Of a DNA stretch of 64,000 nt, positions 28,935 to 38,045 are shown piece after piece; positions within the stretch are counted from its first letter, which is position 1, and every line of letters begins with the position of its first letter. A program made the translations under genes and the position numbers. Origin of the DNA: Anaerolineaceae bacterium (GTDB lineage: Bacteria > Chloroflexota > Anaerolineae > Anaerolineales > Anaerolineaceae); NCBI GenBank assembly GCA_002702705.1, contig PABH01000036.1:62001-126000 (forward strand), in the 5' to 3' direction. Under the pieces are notes generated by a model. It was not told where the DNA came from. It worked only from the letters and a program-made list of their open reading frames with translations, and did no database searches.

Positions 28935-30632
28935 ATGCTAAAACCTTTTAAATTAATTGTTTTTTGTGTATGTGGTTTCTTAATTTTTTCTGCTTGTGTT
29001 CCATCGAGCCAACCAGCACAATCTGAACCAACTCCATCCATAATCGCTACAATAGTCCCTACACCTACACCATATGATCCGATGCCGAGAGGCAGCGAAG
29101 GTTATCCATGGTGGAATGATACTGTTTTTTATGAGGTTTTTTTGCGCAGTTTTTATGATTCAAATGGTGATGGTATTGGAGACATTAACGGGCTGATTGA
29201 AAAATTAGATTATCTTAATGACGGTGATCCAAATACAAAAACAGATCTTGGCATAACTGGTATCTGGTTAATGCCAATATTTCCTTCCCCTTCATATCAT
29301 GGGTATGATGTAACTAATTATTACGAAATCAATCCGGATTATGGCACCATGGATGATTTTAATCGCCTTTTGGAAGAAGCCCATTCAAGAGGAATTCGAA
29401 TTGTGATTGATTTTGTCATTAACCATACTTCGACAGAACATCCTTGGTTTATCGAGGCTCGTAAAGGAGAAGATTCTCTATATCGAAATTGGTATCTCTG
29501 GTCCGAACAAAAACCAGAATATCTTGGACCCTGGGGACAGCCTGTATGGCATGCAAATTATGACCAAACCTATTTTTATGGCGTATTTTGGAGTGGAATG
29601 CCGGATTTAAATTATGAAAATCAAGAGGTGACAGGCGAGATAAACCGGATCGCTTCTTTTTGGTTGGACGATATTGGCGTTGATGGATTCCGTGTTGATG
29701 GAGCAAGACATTTAATTGAAGATGGCGATATTCAGGAAAATTCAGAAGCAACTCATACTTGGTTTCAAAATTTTTATACCTTTTATAAAGGTATTGATTC
29801 TCAAGCTATAACAATCGGAGAAATTTGGGATTCAAATTTTTCTGCAGTTAAATATGTGAAAAATAATGAATTTGATTTGGTTTTTGATTTTGAACTGGCT
29901 GAATCCTTGATGGAAGGAATCAATGGGTATGACGGGAGAAAAATTCAAAACGCATTGGATTTTAACACCAATTTATACCCAAATTTGCAAAAAGCTAATT
30001 TCTTAACCAATCATGACATGAACCGCGTTATGCATGTTTTTCAGCAAGATGTAACAAAAGCAAAAATGGCAGCTGTATTATTATTAACTTCTCCTGGTGT
30101 ACCATTTATCTATTATGGAGAAGAAATCGGCATGATGGGTTCAAAACCTGATGAAAATATTCGCCGTCCAATGCAATGGAACGGTGAAGAAAATGCAGGT
30201 TTTACAACGGGTTATCCATGGGAAAGTTTAAATCAAAATTATGAAGATTTGAATGTAGATAATCAGCTTCGTGATCCTGAATCTTTATTAAGTCTTTATC
30301 GTGAACTAATTAATATGCGAAACCATCATACGGCTTTTCGTGTAGGTAATTATTTTCCCATCGAATCAAAAGAAGTAGGTGTTGTTTCCTTTTTACGACA
30401 AAGCCAAGAAGAAATGGTATTGTTAATTGTTAATCCAACAAAGGAAACGAAAGAAATCTTGTTAAAAGACAAATCCAATAGTTTAAATCCGGGAACTTAC
30501 TTGATAAATTCTATTCTTTCTTCAAACAATTTACCTTCTCAAGAAATTCAGATTTCTTCAGGAGAATATTTTTCTCCAGTTGAACAATTAGAAGCTGGTG
30601 AATTTTTAATATTGGAATTGGTACAGCAATAA
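28935..30632 (+). CDS. Secreted GH13 alpha-amylase lipoprotein
   Basis: A 565-residue lipoprotein: signal peptide with lipid Cys21 (FSAC), a short Ser/Thr/Pro linker, then a GH13 (beta/alpha)8 barrel. The catalytic triad is intact: nucleophile Asp255 in FRVDGAR, acid/base Glu296 in IGEIWD and Asp361 in TNHDMNR; the first conserved region is DFVINHTS. A C-terminal beta-sandwich ends the protein. It should cleave alpha-1,4-glucans at the cell surface, supplying the transporter upstream. ATG at 28935 is chosen because it starts the signal peptide and has GGAGA just ahead; an upstream TTG frame would bury the signal. The next gene starts one base after the stop. Confidence 0.93.
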   Translation: MLKPFKLIVFCVCGFLIFSACVPSSQPAQSEPTPSIIATIVPTPTPYDPMPRGSEGYPWWNDTVFYEVFLRSFYDSNGDGIGDINGLIEKLDYLNDGDPNTKTDLGITGIWLMPIFPSPSYHGYDVTNYYEINPDYGTMDDFNRLLEEAHSRGIRIVIDFVINHTSTEHPWFIEARKGEDSLYRNWYLWSEQKPEYLGPWGQPVWHANYDQTYFYGVFWSGMPDLNYENQEVTGEINRIASFWLDDIGVDGFRVDGARHLIEDGDIQENSEATHTWFQNFYTFYKGIDSQAITIGEIWDSNFSAVKYVKNNEFDLVFDFELAESLMEGINGYDGRKIQNALDFNTNLYPNLQKANFLTNHDMNRVMHVFQQDVTKAKMAAVLLLTSPGVPFIYYGEEIGMMGSKPDENIRRPMQWNGEENAGFTTGYPWESLNQNYEDLNVDNQLRDPESLLSLYRELINMRNHHTAFRVGNYFPIESKEVGVVSFLRQSQEEMVLLIVNPTKETKEILLKDKSNSLNPGTYLINSILSSNNLPSQEIQISSGEYFSPVEQLEAGEFLILELVQQ

Positions 30633-30633
30633 A

Positions 30634-32772
30634 ATGGATACTGGTATTTTAAACTTACCCAAAAAACCTACTTGGTGGAATAAAAATACCTCCATTTTAT
30701 TAATCGTTCTGATTAGTGTATTATTACATGCCTGGTCAGTTTGGCAGTTGCCATTGGATTTTGATGAACCCGTTTATTTAAGTGCTGCATCCGATTATGC
30801 TGATTTTTTACGTAAGGGGGATCTAAAAAGTGTAATCACCTACTCGGAAAATCGTGAACATCCTGCATTAACCAAGTTGTTATATGCTATTCCTTATTTA
30901 CTATTTCCTGATTTACAAAATCCAAATATTTACCTCTTTTTATCAAGGTCAATTTCAGCAATATTTGGTGTATTAAGTGTTTGGTTATTGGCTGAAATGA
31001 ATGTATGGTCAGGACTATTATTTGCCTTTCACTCCATGACATTAAAATATACCAGTCAGGCTTACCTTGAAGCATTACCCATGTTTTTTATGATTTTGGC
31101 TGTTTACTTTTTGGTACAGAATACCGAAAAGCCAAAATATTCCATTTTTTCAGCTTTCTTTTTAGGGTTGACAGGAGCTGGAAAATATCCTTATCTAATA
31201 ATTGTTCCGGTTCTTTTTTATCTGCTTTATTTTCAACACAAAAAGACTATAAAATCTATTTTTTATTATTTTTTGACTGCATTAATCATTGCTTTTTTGT
31301 TTAATCCAACGTTGTGGTTAAATCCAATTGCTGGCATCCTTCAAACCAGTCAATTTCACGCTGCTTATAGTCAGAGTGTACATGATCAAAACTCTGGATA
31401 TGTTTGGTATCAACCTGTAATCACATTAGCGACATCGGTTATCTGGCACCCTCAGGTGTTTTTCTTTTTTACCAGTGATGAGTTCATGTTTTATATTGCC
31501 ATAATTGGTTTATATTTTTCTTGGAAAGATAAAAAACAACGCTGGTCTGTTTTATGGTTTTTCATTGGATTAATTACTTTATTAATTTGGCCTACGAAAT
31601 GGCCTCAATATACGCTAATTATTACGCCGGTTATCGCCTTGTTAGCAGGTAATACAATTCATCGAGGTATTGAATGGATTCGTCCGAGAAATGATTATTG
31701 GAATTATTTAGAAGAAATGCTTCCCCAACCACCACGGATTACCTGGTATCTTTTGGGAATTTTTATTTCCGTGTTAACTATTGGAAAAGTAACTTATGAA
31801 TATCAATTAGCTTTGGGTAGACAAGGTTGGTCATCTTTCACTACTTTCAATGCACCCTTGGTGAGCGATACAATCAATGATATTGTTATGGATGATAGTG
31901 GCAATTTGTTTTTTGCCAGTAATCATGGTATTGGGGTGTGGAAACCGGGTTCGGAAACTTTTTGGGGAGAAACCCCAGAGGTTTTGGATCAAAGAAATAG
32001 TCCTCTTTCATCAAACCGTGTGATTTCATCGACATTTGACCAAAAACGTGAAGGTATTTGGTTTGGTCTGGAAAATAGCCTTGCATTATATCAAAATGGA
32101 AACTGGGAGATATTTCCTTTAGATCAGCTCGGTTGTCCTGATTGTTTGGTTAATGATATTTTTGTTGATAACGTGGATCACGTTTGGCTTGCAACCAGTG
32201 CAGGTGTGTTTACTTATGATGGAAACGATTGGTTCAACTTTAGCCAACAATATTCCGGGATAGAAAGTGATAACACCCTATCCCTTTACATTCAAAATGA
32301 AAACAATTCAAACAAATTATGGGTTGGTACGGTAAAAGGGCTTTCGATTTTTGATTTTGACAAATTTACTTGGGAAAACATTAATTGGGCTGGCAATTTC
32401 TTTGGATGGGGTGGGGTTTCGGAAATTATCGAATCCTCAGAAGGAAAAATTTATACGGCTACCCTTGGTGGTGGTATAAATTTCTGGGATGGAAAAAACT
32501 GGAATCATTACCGTAATTCGAACACCCCATTTAAAAGTAATACGATTAATACCATCCAGTTTAACCCTTCCGGGGAACTATGGGTGGGTATAGGATATCC
32601 AACCGAACCAGGAGGGTATTTAATGCGTTTTGATAGAGAAGAATGGAAAAGTTATACACCGAAGAATTCAGGTTATTCCGGAGGTGAACCAACGGCTATG
32701 TATTTTGATCAAGCAGGTCGTTTGTGGATTACGACCAATGGAACCGGGTTGCAATCATACCAGAAACCTTAA
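30634..32772 (+). CDS. GT39-like membrane domain fused to a C-terminal beta-propeller
   Basis: A 712-residue protein with two unlike halves. Residues 1-400 are polytopic membrane sequence with the GT39/PMT_2 motif LDFDEPVYLS at 41-50, where Asp44-Glu45 are the expected catalytic acids. Residues about 410-712 carry at least six repeats of the two-component-regulator propeller type: GNLFFASNHGIG near 420, VWLATSAGV near 514, LWVGTVKGL near 561, IYTATLGGG near 604, LWVGIG near 647 and LWITTNGTG near 695. The propeller would face outward and could bind carbohydrate. It is placed between two secreted amylase lipoprotein genes, 1 and 11 bases away. I infer a surface glycosyltransferase or glycan-binding membrane protein; function unknown. 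Confidence 0.75.
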   Translation: MDTGILNLPKKPTWWNKNTSILLIVLISVLLHAWSVWQLPLDFDEPVYLSAASDYADFLRKGDLKSVITYSENREHPALTKLLYAIPYLLFPDLQNPNIYLFLSRSISAIFGVLSVWLLAEMNVWSGLLFAFHSMTLKYTSQAYLEALPMFFMILAVYFLVQNTEKPKYSIFSAFFLGLTGAGKYPYLIIVPVLFYLLYFQHKKTIKSIFYYFLTALIIAFLFNPTLWLNPIAGILQTSQFHAAYSQSVHDQNSGYVWYQPVITLATSVIWHPQVFFFFTSDEFMFYIAIIGLYFSWKDKKQRWSVLWFFIGLITLLIWPTKWPQYTLIITPVIALLAGNTIHRGIEWIRPRNDYWNYLEEMLPQPPRITWYLLGIFISVLTIGKVTYEYQLALGRQGWSSFTTFNAPLVSDTINDIVMDDSGNLFFASNHGIGVWKPGSETFWGETPEVLDQRNSPLSSNRVISSTFDQKREGIWFGLENSLALYQNGNWEIFPLDQLGCPDCLVNDIFVDNVDHVWLATSAGVFTYDGNDWFNFSQQYSGIESDNTLSLYIQNENNSNKLWVGTVKGLSIFDFDKFTWENINWAGNFFGWGGVSEIIESSEGKIYTATLGGGINFWDGKNWNHYRNSNTPFKSNTINTIQFNPSGELWVGIGYPTEPGGYLMRFDREEWKSYTPKNSGYSGGEPTAMYFDQAGRLWITTNGTGLQSYQKP

Positions 32773-32783
32773 TGGAGGAAATG

Positions 32784-35700
32784 ATGAAGCAGAAATATTT
32801 GATAATTCAAGTTTTGTTGGTCATGAGTCTCATTCTGACCGCGTGCGGTAACCAACCTGAACCTACCTCTACGGTGGTTGTGCCGACTGATGTCCCTTTG
32901 ACGGAGACGATAGAAAACACCTCCGTGCCGGAACCATCTCCAGCTGAGGATGTTCTTTATTTGAATTTGGTCTGGCATCAGCACCAACCGCTCTATTACA
33001 AAGATGAGAATGGTGTTTATACCAGACCTTGGGTACGTGCCCACGCAACCAAAGATTATCTTGATATGGCAACTGTGATTGCGCAGTATCCGAATGTTCA
33101 TGCCACATTTAACATCACACCGGTGTTAATTAAACAATTAGATGATATGGCGAATAATGGGGCAATTGATAAATATTGGGAATACGCATTGATAAACGCA
33201 GAAGAATTAAATTCAGACCAGAAGGAATTTATTTTACAACGCTTTTTTGATGCGAATTGGGATCATATCATCGCTCGGTTCCCAAGATATCAGGAATTAT
33301 TGGATTTGCGCGGCGGGTCGGATGCGGAATCAATTCAAAAGGCAATTGAATCGTATTCTGTACAGGATTTCCGAGATTTGCAGGTCTGGTTTAACCTTGC
33401 CTGGTTTGATCCGGATTTTCTGGCAGAAGAACCACTAAAAAGCTTGGTGGAAAAACAACGTGATTTTCAGGAAGAAGATAAAACAATTGTATTTTCTGAA
33501 GCACTTCGGATTATCCAGGAGGTAATTCCTTATCATAAACAACTGCAGGAAAGTGGACAAATTGAAGTTATCACCACACCTTATGCTCACCCCATCTTAC
33601 CCTTATTAATTGATTCGAATCTGGCAACTGTAGGCAATCCAGGTGCAGAAACTCCACCCCAATTTAGTTATCCGGTTGATGCCCTGGCTCATCTCAACAT
33701 CAGTGCCGAGATGTACGAACAACATTATGGAACCGCACCACGCGGTTTATGGCCGGGTGAAGGTTCTGTAGCCCAAATAATGGTTCCATTTGTTCTTAAG
33801 GCTGGTTATCAATGGATGGCAACAGGTGAACCGGTTTTAGCAAAAAGCCTCGGAATGGATTCTTTTACCAGAAATGCACAAGAAACGGTTTTAGAAGCTG
33901 ATAAACTATATCGTCCCTATTATGTAACGAATAAGGATGGCGATCAATTGGCTGTCTTTTTCCGAGATGGTGTGATTTCCGATAAGATCGGTTTCACTTA
34001 CTCAGGCGTGTCCGGTACGGCAGCTGCCAAAGACTTTATGAATAGGTTGGAAAATATCCGTGAGGAATTAAAAAAGGAAGAAGCTGATGGACCCCATATC
34101 GTAAGTGTAATTCTGGATGGGGAGAATGCCTGGGAAAATTATGAAAATGACGGTAAAGAATTTTTCCATGCTTTATACCAGATGTTGAGTGAAAGTGAAA
34201 CGATCGCCACGATTACTCCTTCCGATTATCTTGAAAAGTTTCCTCAACAAGAAATAATTGAAGACCTGTTTCCTGGAGCTTGGTTCAGCCCCAATTATGA
34301 TACCTGGATTGGAGAACCTGAAGAAACAATGGCCTGGGACTATTTAGGTCGCACGCGTTCAATGTTAGCAAAATATGATATCAGTAAGGTGAGAGAGGCT
34401 GCTCCGGAAAAAATTAAGGAAGCTGAAGATTATATGTATCTTGCGGAGGGTTCCGATTGGTTTTGGTGGTATGGGGCAGATCAGGATTCCGGCCAGGATG
34501 AATATTTTGATGAAGGATACCGGGCTCTGCTGAGAAAAGTCTACGAAACATTGGATGAACCTGTTCCAACATTTATAAACATTCCAATTATTCAGGCAAA
34601 ATCGATCCCGGCTGACGTACCAGTGAATGGGTTTTCTTCTCCCCAAATTGATGGTTTAAATAAAGAAGGGGAATGGGATAATGCTGGTATTTACTTTGGA
34701 TCAGAGACTGGTAATTCACAAGGTGTGTTATTTACAAACGATGAGAAAAATATTTACTTTCAAATTGGCATCCAGGATATCCAACCTGATAGTCAGGTTT
34801 CCATATACTTAAAAACACCACGAGGCAGCTCAAGTGGATATCCATTTACGTTGGCAATTAATGGGCAAAATCCAGAATTGTTAGGTTTAGCGGCAACTCT
34901 TGCTTTTTCTTGGACACAAGAAGATGGATTAACCGCCTATTCGGGTGAAGAATCCGGCTGGATTGAAAGCGAGCACACAGCAAAAGCATCCGCTGGGGAC
35001 AATATTCTTGAGATAGAAATTCCGTTTGAAATGATTGGTGAATTGGAAAGTGGAGATGAAATCCGATTTATTGTTAATGTTGAACCGGATGGAAATCGTG
35101 TTCCACTATTGGGACCAGGTCAATTGATAATGCCTGATCTTGGCAATTCAACGGTGGTAATGGAAGTGATTGATCCGGAGAACGATGATTATGGGCCAGG
35201 TACATATACTTATCCGACGGATGCAGTATTTGTTGGAAAAGCTTATGATTTAAAATCTTTCCGGGTAGCATATGATGAAAATAACATTATTTTTAAAGTG
35301 GAAACATATGGTGCAATACCCAACCCATGGGGATCACCCAATAATTTAGCAATTCAAACCATTGATATTTATATTGATGTTGATCCAGGAGCAGCCACTG
35401 GAGAACGAAAACTTTTACCCGGCAGAAACCTATCCTTAGAATCTGAAAATGGGTGGGAGTACGCGTTGTGGGCCGAAGGTTGGACGCCTCAAATTCTCAG
35501 ACCTGATGAGGAAGGAATAGAGCCTAAACCGATAACGGATGCAGAGATGAAGATCATAGTTGATCCGGCTGGTCGTTCTGTTACTATTCGCGTACCTAAA
35601 ACCGTATTTGGTAACACTGATCCAAGTCAATGGGGTTACGCGGTAGTCATATTGGGTCAAGAAGGTTACCCGACTGCTGGTGTTTGGCGCGTGCGAGATG

Positions 35701-35897
35701 TTGAGGAAAGTGCAGCACAGTGGCGTTTTGGAGGTGCTCCGGCGGATTCAAATCATACCAGGGTTTTAGACATGATTTGGCCAGAAGATGGTACCCCTTC
35801 TCAAGCTGAAATGTTATCGAATTATGTTTCATCAACAGCCAGTGCGGATGAATTAACAGCGGATGATTATGCATTAATTATGATGCTTAATCCTTAA
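32784..35897 (+). CDS. Secreted GH57 glucan hydrolase lipoprotein
   Basis: A 1037-residue lipoprotein: signal peptide with lipid Cys21 (LTAC), linker, GH57 catalytic barrel from about 52 (LNLVWHQHQPLYY), nucleophile Glu326 in WPGEGSVAQ and acid Asp445 in ILDGENAW. After about 620 come two beta-rich modules: a DOMON-like segment (about 625-770) and a glucodextranase-C-like domain (about 780-970) with GPGTYTYPTDAVF. GH57 amylopullulanases of this layout degrade starch, glycogen or pullulan. ATG at 32784 has GGAGG five bases ahead; earlier in-frame ATGs fall inside the previous gene or too close to the ribosome site. It is the last gene of the glucan locus. Confidence 0.92.
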   Translation: MKQKYLIIQVLLVMSLILTACGNQPEPTSTVVVPTDVPLTETIENTSVPEPSPAEDVLYLNLVWHQHQPLYYKDENGVYTRPWVRAHATKDYLDMATVIAQYPNVHATFNITPVLIKQLDDMANNGAIDKYWEYALINAEELNSDQKEFILQRFFDANWDHIIARFPRYQELLDLRGGSDAESIQKAIESYSVQDFRDLQVWFNLAWFDPDFLAEEPLKSLVEKQRDFQEEDKTIVFSEALRIIQEVIPYHKQLQESGQIEVITTPYAHPILPLLIDSNLATVGNPGAETPPQFSYPVDALAHLNISAEMYEQHYGTAPRGLWPGEGSVAQIMVPFVLKAGYQWMATGEPVLAKSLGMDSFTRNAQETVLEADKLYRPYYVTNKDGDQLAVFFRDGVISDKIGFTYSGVSGTAAAKDFMNRLENIREELKKEEADGPHIVSVILDGENAWENYENDGKEFFHALYQMLSESETIATITPSDYLEKFPQQEIIEDLFPGAWFSPNYDTWIGEPEETMAWDYLGRTRSMLAKYDISKVREAAPEKIKEAEDYMYLAEGSDWFWWYGADQDSGQDEYFDEGYRALLRKVYETLDEPVPTFINIPIIQAKSIPADVPVNGFSSPQIDGLNKEGEWDNAGIYFGSETGNSQGVLFTNDEKNIYFQIGIQDIQPDSQVSIYLKTPRGSSSGYPFTLAINGQNPELLGLAATLAFSWTQEDGLTAYSGEESGWIESEHTAKASAGDNILEIEIPFEMIGELESGDEIRFIVNVEPDGNRVPLLGPGQLIMPDLGNSTVVMEVIDPENDDYGPGTYTYPTDAVFVGKAYDLKSFRVAYDENNIIFKVETYGAIPNPWGSPNNLAIQTIDIYIDVDPGAATGERKLLPGRNLSLESENGWEYALWAEGWTPQILRPDEEGIEPKPITDAEMKIIVDPAGRSVTIRVPKTVFGNTDPSQWGYAVVILGQEGYPTAGVWRVRDVEESAAQWRFGGAPADSNHTRVLDMIWPEDGTPSQAEMLSNYVSSTASADELTADDYALIMMLNP

Positions 35898-35959
35898 ATA
35901 AATCTACACAACAAAGAATAAATAATTCTTTCGTTCGCTACAATATCGATAAAGCCGTT

Positions 35960-36010
35960 CCAATGGGTAGACTAGGAAGTGATAACAACACATCCGAATC
36001 TGCCCATTGG
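35960..36010. repeat. Long inverted repeat between the GH57 and nucleoside kinase genes
   Basis: CCAATGGGTAGA at 35960-35971 and TCTGCCCATTGG at 35999-36010 pair at 11 of 12 positions over a 27-base loop. No T run follows directly. It may be a factor-dependent terminator of the glucan operon, or an RNA or protein-binding element; I could not match it to a known riboswitch. Confidence 0.45.
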
Positions 36011-36097
36011 CATGAGGCTTGAAATTAAGCGAAAAGGGGTTTCAGTATTTCTGGAATTGGTATGAAAAGAAGACTGATCTGTTTGAGGAAAAATTAT

Positions 36098-36126
36098 TTG
36101 AGTTTTGTTTCAACATAAAGTATACT
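36098..36126 (+). promoter_or_regulatory. Promoter of the nucleoside kinase gene
   Basis: TTGAGT at 36098-36103 and TATACT at 36121-36126 with a 17-base spacer. Transcription would start near 36133, giving a leader of about 38 bases before the ATG at 36171. Confidence 0.55.
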
Positions 36127-36170
36127 TGTCCTTCCCTGTAAAGGGGGGAAATCAAACTGAGGTGGTGGAA

Positions 36171-37883
36171 ATGTCAAAATTCACGCTTGTAGAACCCCGA
36201 GATACAATAGAGATTCGCTTACCCGATGGGCGCGTTTATGAAGGAAAACGAAATTCAATCTTAGCTGATTTTTTTCGATCTTTACCAGAATTTAATGAAC
36301 CCCAAATCGTTTGTGCAATTGTCAATGGCTCTTTAAGGGAGTTGACGTATTCTATTAAAACTGATGTTGATGTTCAACCAATATCGGTAGCGGATGCAGA
36401 CGGAGCAAGAATTTACCGCCGTTCGCTGACGTTTTTGTTAGAAGCAGCATTCCGAGATTTATATCCAAATGCTATTTTAACAATTGATCATGCAGTTACT
36501 TCAGGTGGTTTTTACTGCCAGGTCTCTCAACACGATCCTTTAACCGTCGAGCAACTGGCTGCATTAGAAAAACACATGCGATTATTAGTGGAACATGATC
36601 TACCTTTCGAACGAAAAGAAGTACCTTTGCAAGAAGCAGTTGATTATTTTCGATCTACGAATCAATTAGACAAACTGCGATTGTTGAAGTATCGAAATAA
36701 AAAATATTTGGTTTTATATCAATTAAATGATCAACGAGATTATCATCATGGTTATATGGTACCTTCAACCGGATATTTAAGAACATTTGCATTAACCCCT
36801 CTAGGCGATGATGCTTTTGTACTTCGCTATCCGCGTCGTCATTCTCCTAGTAAATTATTACCAATGCCTCAAAACCAACAGCTTTTGTCAACGTTTAAAC
36901 AATATGGTAGTTGGTTAAAACGGTTGGATGTGGAGAATGTAGGTGGATTAAACGATGCAATTGTTGGCAAGCGAATCCGTGAAATCGTTTTGGTTTCTGA
37001 AGCTTTGCACGAATTAAGAATTGCTGAAATTGCCCGAAAAGTGGCAGCAAACGCATATCGCGCTCGGATTGTTTTGATTGCTGGACCAAGTTCATCAGGT
37101 AAAACAACATTTTCAAAACGTTTATCCGTGCAGTTGCTGGCACAGGGTTTATCACCTTTTCCTTTAGAAATGGATAATTATTTTGTTGACAGGGATTTAA
37201 CACCCAGGGATGAGAAAGGTCAATATGATTTTGAATCCTTACAAGCACTAAATACAAATATGCTCGAAGAGCATCTTACCCAACTTATTAATGGTGAGGA
37301 AATCCAGTTGCCAAAGTTTGATTTTAAAGCAGGTTGCAGTAAACCTGGAGAAAAGGTTAAACTCCGCAAAGATCAAATTATTATCTTAGAAGGGATACAT
37401 GGATTGAATCCTAAATTATTAAAGGATATTTCTGCTGAACAAACCTTCCGAATTTACATTTCTTGCTTGACACAGTTAAATCTAGATCGGCATAATCGGG
37501 TTTCAACCACAGATACACGTCTGGTAAGAAGAATTGTTCGAGATGCAAGAGAAAGAGGCTATTCGGCTTTTGATACCATACAACGCTGGGAATCGGTTCG
37601 ACGGGGTGAAAAGCGGCATATATTTCCTTATCAAGAAAATGCGGATGAAGTATTTAATTCGGCATTGGTATATGAACTGGCTGCTCTAAAACCGTACGTA
37701 GAGCCATTATTAAGACAAGTACCTTACGGGACACCTGAACATGTGGAAGCAAAACGATTATTATCTTTTTTGGAATGGTTTTTGCCTATCGATACGAGAA
37801 TAATTCCGGATAACTCAATTTTGCAGGAGTTTTTAGGAAATTCTATTTTAAAGAATTTTAAATTATGGGATACTGAAGCTTAA
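36171..37883 (+). CDS. Nucleoside (uridine-like) kinase with ThrRS-type N-terminal domains
   Basis: A 570-residue fusion. Residues about 8-70 form a TGS-like domain (IEIRLPDGRVYEGKR), about 75-225 resemble the second editing-type domain of threonyl-tRNA synthetase, and about 295-510 are a P-loop kinase of the uridine kinase/phosphoribulokinase family with GPSSSGKTT at 305-313, DNYFVDRDLTPRDE and LEGIHGLNP. Such TGS-kinase fusions are known in bacteria and are annotated as nucleoside kinases. It should phosphorylate a nucleoside, probably uridine; the role of the ThrRS-like part is not clear. ATG at 36171 follows GAGGTGG; an upstream TTG frame lies before the promoter start and is unlikely. 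A strong terminator follows. Confidence 0.85.
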   Translation: MSKFTLVEPRDTIEIRLPDGRVYEGKRNSILADFFRSLPEFNEPQIVCAIVNGSLRELTYSIKTDVDVQPISVADADGARIYRRSLTFLLEAAFRDLYPNAILTIDHAVTSGGFYCQVSQHDPLTVEQLAALEKHMRLLVEHDLPFERKEVPLQEAVDYFRSTNQLDKLRLLKYRNKKYLVLYQLNDQRDYHHGYMVPSTGYLRTFALTPLGDDAFVLRYPRRHSPSKLLPMPQNQQLLSTFKQYGSWLKRLDVENVGGLNDAIVGKRIREIVLVSEALHELRIAEIARKVAANAYRARIVLIAGPSSSGKTTFSKRLSVQLLAQGLSPFPLEMDNYFVDRDLTPRDEKGQYDFESLQALNTNMLEEHLTQLINGEEIQLPKFDFKAGCSKPGEKVKLRKDQIIILEGIHGLNPKLLKDISAEQTFRIYISCLTQLNLDRHNRVSTTDTRLVRRIVRDARERGYSAFDTIQRWESVRRGEKRHIFPYQENADEVFNSALVYELAALKPYVEPLLRQVPYGTPEHVEAKRLLSFLEWFLPIDTRIIPDNSILQEFLGNSILKNFKLWDTEA

Positions 37884-37901
37884 TAACGATCAAGAAAAAA
37901 C

Positions 37902-37935
37902 AAAACTGGTGGTTTTTTAAACCACCAGTTTTTCT
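37902..37935. terminator. Bidirectional terminator
   Basis: A perfect 14-base stem (37902-37915 with 37919-37932) around a TTT loop, with a T run after it and an A run before it. It ends the nucleoside kinase transcript and can also stop the convergent aminotransferase transcript. Confidence 0.9.
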
Positions 37936-38045
37936 TTAAGTATTGAGCATGATTTTTGTAGATGGCGATCAGTTTTTAGTGTTCAAACTATTACTTACTC
38001 CTAAATGAACTCAATAATTGATTCGCCCAACGGATTTTAAGAAAA

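Noticed and set aside
35960-36010. Known riboswitch class around the inverted repeat
   Set aside because: The loop and flanks do not match any riboswitch core I know, and the element lies upstream of the next promoter.
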